From: Acetivibrio sp. MSJd-27
GTDB taxonomy: Bacteria; Bacillota; Clostridia; UMGS1840; HGM11507
DNA: 44,158 nucleotides
Direction: 5' to 3'
NCBI RefSeq assembly: GCF_018918095.1
Contig: NZ_JAHLPV010000024.1
Span: 1 to 44,158 of the forward strand
A program made the translations under genes and the position numbers. A model generated the notes under the pieces. It was not told the origin of the DNA and searched no databases. It saw nothing but the letters and a program-made list of their open reading frames with translations. Positions within the stretch are counted from its first letter, which is position 1; every line of letters starts with the position of its first letter. Positions 40,072-44,158 of this stretch are shown here, piece after piece.

Positions 40072-41253
40072 ATGAGAGAAATGAATGCAAAGGAAGTTAT
40101 GGAGAGAATTCGGAGAGATGCCGTTTCTATCTATTCAGAAGATAGCCTTCAAAAGAAGCTGGAAAGCGGCAGGAAACTTAGAATCAAATTGGGCGCGGAT
40201 CCATCACGGCCCGATCTTCATCTTGGGCATTCCGTTGTTCTGCGAAAACTTCGTCTTCTGCAGAAACTAGGGCATGAGATCATCTTTGTTATCGGAGATT
40301 TTACCGGTATGATCGGTGATCCATCCGGAAGAAGCAAAACCCGTCAGCCTTTGACCTTTGAACAGACGAGAGAAAACGGGGAAACCTATTTAAAGCAGGT
40401 CACAAAAATTTTAGATGCGGATAAAACCAAAATTACATATAACTCCCAGTGGCTTTGTGAAATGACTTTTTCCGATGTGATTCAGCTGGCAGGAAAATAT
40501 ACATTGGCCCGTATTATGGAACGGGATGATTTTGAGAAGCGTTACCGGGAGAACGCCCCCATCGGGCTTCATGAAATTTTTTATCCCTTGATGCAGGGAT
40601 ATGACTCAGTTGCCCTGCATGCGGATATTGAGGTGGGAGGAAGCGATCAGACCTTTAATCTGCTGGTAGGAAGGGAACTGCAGAAGGACTATGGGCAGGA
40701 ACCCCAGGATGTGCTCACCTTTCCTCTTCTGCCCGGACTGGACGGCGTGGAAAAGATGAGTAAATCATTGGACAATTATATTGGAATTGATGAAGCATCG
40801 GAAATTATGTTTGAAAAGGCAATGAAGGTACCCGACTCCATTCTGGAGGATTACTTCCGTCTGACAACAGACTTTGCGGAGGAAGAATTCCAGCCGCTGC
40901 TAAGGGAGGATATACGCAAGGCACATTTCCTGTATGCGGAAGAGATCGTCTCGATGTATCACAGTAAACAGGCGGCACAGGAAGCAAAAATAAGGTATGA
41001 GAAGGTGGCCGCAGGAAAAGTTCCCGAACAGATGAATACCTTTGAAACGTCAGCTTCCAACAACGGCATCATTGAACTTTTGAAGCTTGCAGGTTTTGCC
41101 TCATCGAATTCGGAAGCCAGAAGGCTGATTCAGGGAAATGGGATCAAAGTTGACAATAAGCCGATAACCGACGTCAACTTTTTAGTGGAGGGAAAGTCGG
41201 AAGTTGTCTTGAAAAAAGGGAAAGCCGGATTTGCCAGAATTCGTTTTCAATAA
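40072..41253 (+). CDS. tyrS: tyrosyl-tRNA synthetase
   Basis: A 393-residue class I synthetase that charges tRNA-Tyr with tyrosine. The HIGH-type motif is HLGH (residues 50-53) in GADPSRPDLHLGHS, and KMSKS is residues 228-232. GGSDQTFNLLVGRELQ lies in the tyrosine-binding half. A C-terminal S4-type RNA-binding domain (NSEARRLIQGNGIKVD) completes it. This is the shorter N-terminal type (DPSRPDLHLGH) rather than the Bacillus TyrS type. The start has AAAGGAGAAG. It is preceded by the Tyr-codon leader and ends in a terminator shared with xth. Confidence 0.97.
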   Translation: MREMNAKEVMERIRRDAVSIYSEDSLQKKLESGRKLRIKLGADPSRPDLHLGHSVVLRKLRLLQKLGHEIIFVIGDFTGMIGDPSGRSKTRQPLTFEQTRENGETYLKQVTKILDADKTKITYNSQWLCEMTFSDVIQLAGKYTLARIMERDDFEKRYRENAPIGLHEIFYPLMQGYDSVALHADIEVGGSDQTFNLLVGRELQKDYGQEPQDVLTFPLLPGLDGVEKMSKSLDNYIGIDEASEIMFEKAMKVPDSILEDYFRLTTDFAEEEFQPLLREDIRKAHFLYAEEIVSMYHSKQAAQEAKIRYEKVAAGKVPEQMNTFETSASNNGIIELLKLAGFASSNSEARRLIQGNGIKVDNKPITDVNFLVEGKSEVVLKKGKAGFARIRFQ

Positions 41254-41310
41254 AAACTTTGTTTTTGCACGAAATATGTTTCAGAAGAATGATTGTGTTT
41301 TTGAAAAAAA

Positions 41311-41335
41311 GCCCGCCTTTAAAAAAGAGGCGGGC
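41311..41335. terminator. terminator between tyrS and xth
   Basis: GCCCGCCT (41311-41318) pairs with AGGCGGGC (41328-41335) around an A-rich loop; poly-T on the minus strand directly follows. It mainly serves xth. Confidence 0.85.
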
Positions 41336-41347
41336 ATCCTTTATCTG

Positions 41348-42112
41348 TTATTCCTGCTTCATATTGAGTTTAAGAGAGACAGGGCAGTGATCGCTTCCCA
41401 TAATCTCAGTGTGAACAGCGGTCTCCTCGATGCGGTCTTTCAGCCGCTCGGATACAATAAAATAGTCAATACGCCAACCCGCATTCTTGGCGCGGGCACT
41501 GAAACGATAGGACCACCAAGAATAAATTCCTTCCGCCTCCGGGTAAAGCAAACGGAAGGTGTCGATAAAGCCGCTGTTTAAAAGCTCCGTCATCTTTCCG
41601 CGCTCCTCGTCCGAAAAACCGGCATTTCCACGGTTCGGTTTGGGGTTCTTCAAATCGATTTCCTTGTGGGCTACATTCATATCGCCGCAGAGAATGACCG
41701 GCTTTTTTTGATCCAGCCCTTTTAAATAGGCGCGCAGATCATCCTCCCACTTCATGCGGTAATCCAGCCGCTTTAAGCCTTCCTGTGCATTGGGGACATA
41801 TACATTTACAAGAAAAAAAGACTCAAATTCCAGTGTAATTGCCCGGCCTTCCTGATTGTGTTCCTCCTGAGGAAGTCCATACATCACATTGATAGGCTTT
41901 TTCTTGGTAAATACAGCAGTGCCGGAGTAACCTTTTTTTCCCGCACTGTTCCAATACGGAAGGTAATCCGGAAGTTCGACTTGTGCTTGTCCCTGCTGCA
42001 TTTTTGTTTCTTGCAGACAGATAATATCCGCATGCAGTGACACCACTGATTCCAAAAAGCCTTTCTGGAGACAGGCACGCAAACCATTTACATTCCATGA
42101 GATCAGTTTCAT
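41348..42112 (-). CDS. xth: exodeoxyribonuclease III / AP endonuclease
   Basis: A 254-residue ExoIII-family nuclease for base-excision repair: it cuts DNA at abasic sites and removes 3' blocks. Motifs: SWNVNGLRA, CLQETKM, NVYVPNAQ, GDMNVAH, WWSYRFSAR and the C-terminal GSDHCPV with the catalytic Asp-His. The frame is open from 42148, but the ATG at 42112 after AAGGAG gives the normal N-terminus MKLISWNVNG. It is monocistronic and convergent with tyrS. Confidence 0.96.
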   Translation of the reverse strand: MKLISWNVNGLRACLQKGFLESVVSLHADIICLQETKMQQGQAQVELPDYLPYWNSAGKKGYSGTAVFTKKKPINVMYGLPQEEHNQEGRAITLEFESFFLVNVYVPNAQEGLKRLDYRMKWEDDLRAYLKGLDQKKPVILCGDMNVAHKEIDLKNPKPNRGNAGFSDEERGKMTELLNSGFIDTFRLLYPEAEGIYSWWSYRFSARAKNAGWRIDYFIVSERLKDRIEETAVHTEIMGSDHCPVSLKLNMKQE

Positions 42113-42221
42113 TGTTTTCACTCCTTTTCTATAAATGATAAATATCATAGCCCAGTATAGTACCTGTCGTATTCAGAATGAAATCGACCATTTCACTTAC
42201 ACCTGTGGCTAGAGATTCCTT

Positions 42222-42539
42222 TCAGAAGTCCTCTATCTGAAGAATACGGCGGACCGCTTTCTGCATATCTTCCTGTCTGCGGAACGCTTCGATCAAATTC
42301 CATTCATTCTCTGTCAGAACAGGATCGGATACTTCGTTTTCTTTAAACCCCTGAAGCACTGCAATGGAAATCTGAAGCCCCCTGCATATCTTTATCACAT
42401 TGTCCACCGACGCGCCGCCCACCGATGTATTTAAAATCGAGAGCAGTGTGCTGTACGGCATCTCAATCTTTTTGGCAAAGTCTTTTAAGGTGATTCCCCT
42501 CTGTTTGATGAGCGACTTTAAATAGTCTTCTCTGGTCAT
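42222..42539 (-). CDS. XRE-family transcriptional regulator
   Basis: A 105-residue protein with an N-terminal Cro/CI helix-turn-helix (GITLKDFAKKIEMPYSTLLSIL) and a helical C-terminal half (LTENEWNLIEAFRRQEDM) likely for dimerisation. The start is set by AAGGAGTGG. It is divergent from the small gene at 42702, with four AACGAAAT/ATTTCGTT-type half sites between them. This looks like a phage-type repressor switch outside a full prophage. The target is unknown, perhaps only its own promoter region. Confidence 0.88.
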   Translation of the reverse strand: MTREDYLKSLIKQRGITLKDFAKKIEMPYSTLLSILNTSVGGASVDNVIKICRGLQISIAVLQGFKENEVSDPVLTENEWNLIEAFRRQEDMQKAVRRILQIEDF

Positions 42540-42597
42540 GTAAAACCACTCCTTTTTCTCATCATATCATGTTCAGCTTTCTTCTTCAACAAAATAA

Positions 42598-42686
42598 AAC
42601 GAAATCTTATTGCAGAATAACGAAAATAATTTGACAATAATATTATTTCGTGTTATTATACTTTCTATAAAACGATATTTCGTGTT
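42598..42686. promoter_or_regulatory. divergent promoter region with repeated operators
   Basis: TTGACA (42631-42636), 17 bases and TATTAT (42654-42659) drive the rightward gene. ATTTCGTGTT occurs at 42645-42654 (overlapping the -10) and 42677-42686, 32 bases apart (three helical turns). Inverted half sites AACGAAAT (42598-42605) and AACGAAAA (42619-42626) face the other way. These are likely repressor sites. Confidence 0.65.
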
Positions 42687-42701
42687 GAGAGGTGGGATAA
42701 G

Positions 42702-42899
42702 ATGTATCCTCAGCTGGAAGCGAGCCTTTGGAAGATAGGAAAATCAAAATACGAATTTGCCAAAGATTTGGGCATCAGCTATCATAGCTTTCTTAGAAAG
42801 CTGAAGGGCTATAGTTATTTTACACTGGATGAGGCACTGGCTATTCAACAATTTCTCAATGACGGAAAAAGTGTGGAAGAATTATTTCAGAAGAGATGA
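42702..42899 (+). CDS. small phage-type HTH protein
   Basis: A 65-residue protein, MYPQLEASLWKIGKSKYEFA then LGISYHSFLRKLKGYSYFTL: a compact helix-turn-helix like small Cro-type regulators of phages and conjugative elements. The start has GAGAGGTGGG. It pairs with the divergent repressor at 42222 and shares its operators. It overlaps the possible start of the next frame. Confidence 0.8.
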   Translation: MYPQLEASLWKIGKSKYEFAKDLGISYHSFLRKLKGYSYFTLDEALAIQQFLNDGKSVEELFQKR

Positions 42900-42910
42900 G
42901 GGTTATTTGG

Positions 42911-44053
42911 ATGATTATAGCGAAAAGCAAGATGTTCGCCGCTCTTTCCGGCGGCGGGAACTACTTTCTTTTTTCGGCGGGGGAGAAGTATCCCGCTAAA
43001 TCGTTGCATTCCGGGGCATTACCCCTTATGAAGCAAGACAGGTGTTTTTGCGAGGCAAAAGCTATTAAAAAGGCAGTTCAGCCTTGCCAAGCAGGGAATA
43101 TCTTGTCACTTAAAGAGGCGGAGAGCGTATTCGGCAAGGTTATACTGGTTGCGTTTTATAATCAAAATGCCATAGGGGTGCGCTATTTGGAAAAAGCGCT
43201 CCAGCGGGCGGGCTATCAAGTCAAACTTATTTTTTTCAAATCCTATCACAGCACAAAGCCGTCTCTGCCTACAGAAAAAGAGCTGGCTCTGCTAAGCCAT
43301 ATGGTACGGGAAGAAAAACCTCTGTTTGTCGGCCTCAGCGTCATGAGCACCTTATATCTGGAAGCGGTTTCTCTTGTCAGCCGCAGACTGCGGTGCGGAA
43401 AATCACTGGTCGTGTGGGGAGGCGTATATCCAACCATGTTCCCGGAGCGGGCGCTTAAGGAAGCAGATTTTGTGATACGAGGCGAGGGAGAGCAGGCTAT
43501 CGTGGAACTCTGCAGAGCATTGGAGGGAAAATTGGATTTTTCGGAGGTGGGAAATCTCGTATACCGAAGAGAAGATCAAGTTATGAAAAATTCTCTTTAT
43601 CCGCTGACAGAAAATCTGGATGTTTTATCCTATCCTAGTATCGGCGGGCGAAACAAGATAACCATTGATAAGGACAAGATTTCTGCCGGTGATCCGGCTG
43701 TCCGGGGCTTGGGGTATGAAACAGCTGCTTCGAGGGGCTGTCCGTATGTTTGCTCTTACTGCTGTGCAGTCAGCTTAAAGCGGATCTACAAAGGAAAGTA
43801 TGTTCGTCTGCGCAGTGTGGATCATGTCATTGAGGAACTCCTAACGGCAAAAGAGAGAATGAAACATTTTTATTATATTCATTTCTGGGATGAAATTTTT
43901 TCTGAGGACTTGGATTGGGTTCGGGAATTTTCTGAAAAATACAGAAGGAAGATAGGGCTTCCCTTTATCATATGGGCGCATCCGCTGAAGGTAAATCAGG
44001 AAGCGCTTTCGATTTTGGTAAATGCCGGACTTTATGAGGTGACTAACTATTAA
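42911..44053 (+). pseudogene. B12-binding radical SAM protein, truncated at the C-terminus
   Basis: A B12-binding Rossmann domain (KVILVAFYNQNAIGVRYL, WGGVYPTMFPERAL, VIRGEGEQAIVEL) is followed by a radical SAM core with CX3CX2C (ASRGCPYVCSYCC). The barrel reaches ILVNAGLYEVT, where the family goes on with a glycine-rich GIQSG-type strand. Here it reads NY and stops at 44053, and the next DNA is AT-rich and unlike the gene, so the 3' part seems lost to an insertion or deletion. The N-terminus is uncertain: ATGs at 42896 or 42911 add about 65 unusual residues; a TTG at 43103 would be more normal. The substrate is unknown. Confidence 0.75.
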
Positions 44054-44158
44054 AAGTCAAGACATTTTTAAAAAAATTAAGTAATTGAAAAATAGGCGCA
44101 CTTAAACAAGCCCTATGTTTCAAGGACTAAAAAAATATTAGATAAAGATTATCTCAAA
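44045..44158. other. AT-rich DNA after the truncation point
   Basis: From 44045 the sequence turns AT-rich (poly-A, AAATTAAG, AATATTAG), in contrast to the preceding gene, with no open frame or ribosome-binding site. It may be the edge of an inserted mobile element or a deletion scar. Too short to classify. Confidence 0.45.

Overview
The window looks like chromosomal DNA of a spore-forming anaerobic member of the class Clostridia. The evidence is a full-length spoIVA with a sigma-E-like promoter, the Firmicutes order rlmN-prpC-prkC-rsgA-rpe-thiN, a tepA-ylzJ pair, a hybrid cluster protein (hcp), Shine-Dalgarno sites of the AGGAGG type, and sigma-A promoters of the TTGACA/TATAAT type. Base composition is moderate, with AT-rich intergenic regions. 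No rRNA or tRNA gene and no CRISPR array was seen.

Layout. 1-1830 is an accessory patch: two terminators from a gene outside the window, a HigBA-like toxin-antitoxin pair with a visible operator, a small Cro/CI repressor, and a divergent small protein. 1883-4045 holds an AI-2E-family membrane protein, an ElaA-like acetyltransferase broken by an amber codon, and one copy each of two dispersed non-coding repeats. 4114-10212 is the rlmN-prpC-prkC-rsgA-rpe-thiN operon. It ends in an unannotated small membrane protein at the place where Bacillus subtilis has spoVM. 10564-13201 is a four-gene overlapping operon: oxidoreductase, 46-residue basic protein, HD hydrolase, RNase Z-like hydrolase. spoIVA follows on the minus strand.

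15080-24391 looks like a glycan-use region: an AraC regulator, a short reading frame, two large secreted proteins (a GLUG-repeat protein and a heparinase II/III-like protein with accessory domains), and nagA. 24789-27576 is a two-component system, followed by a permuted NlpC/P60-like protein. The stop codon of that protein overlaps the end of a roughly 280-bp element with terminal inverted repeats. Then come a ymaF-like gene, a membrane EAL phosphodiesterase with a degenerate GGDEF domain, putP, hcp, metA (of the acetyl-CoA type by its Glu111), tepA-ylzJ, an HtrA-type protease, tyrS, xth, a divergent pair of small HTH regulators with shared operators, and a truncated B12-binding radical SAM gene that runs into AT-rich DNA at the right edge.

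The most striking single item is the tyrS leader (39836-40071). It has a sigma-A promoter, a 29-codon reading frame with good ribosome binding and four tyrosine codons among eight consecutive codons, a hairpin over those codons, a predicted antiterminator and a Rho-independent terminator. This is the layout of ribosome-mediated transcription attenuation, where a T-box would be expected in Firmicutes, and no T-box signature is visible. The next most interesting items are the two dispersed repeat families, the elaA nonsense codon and the small overlooked genes.
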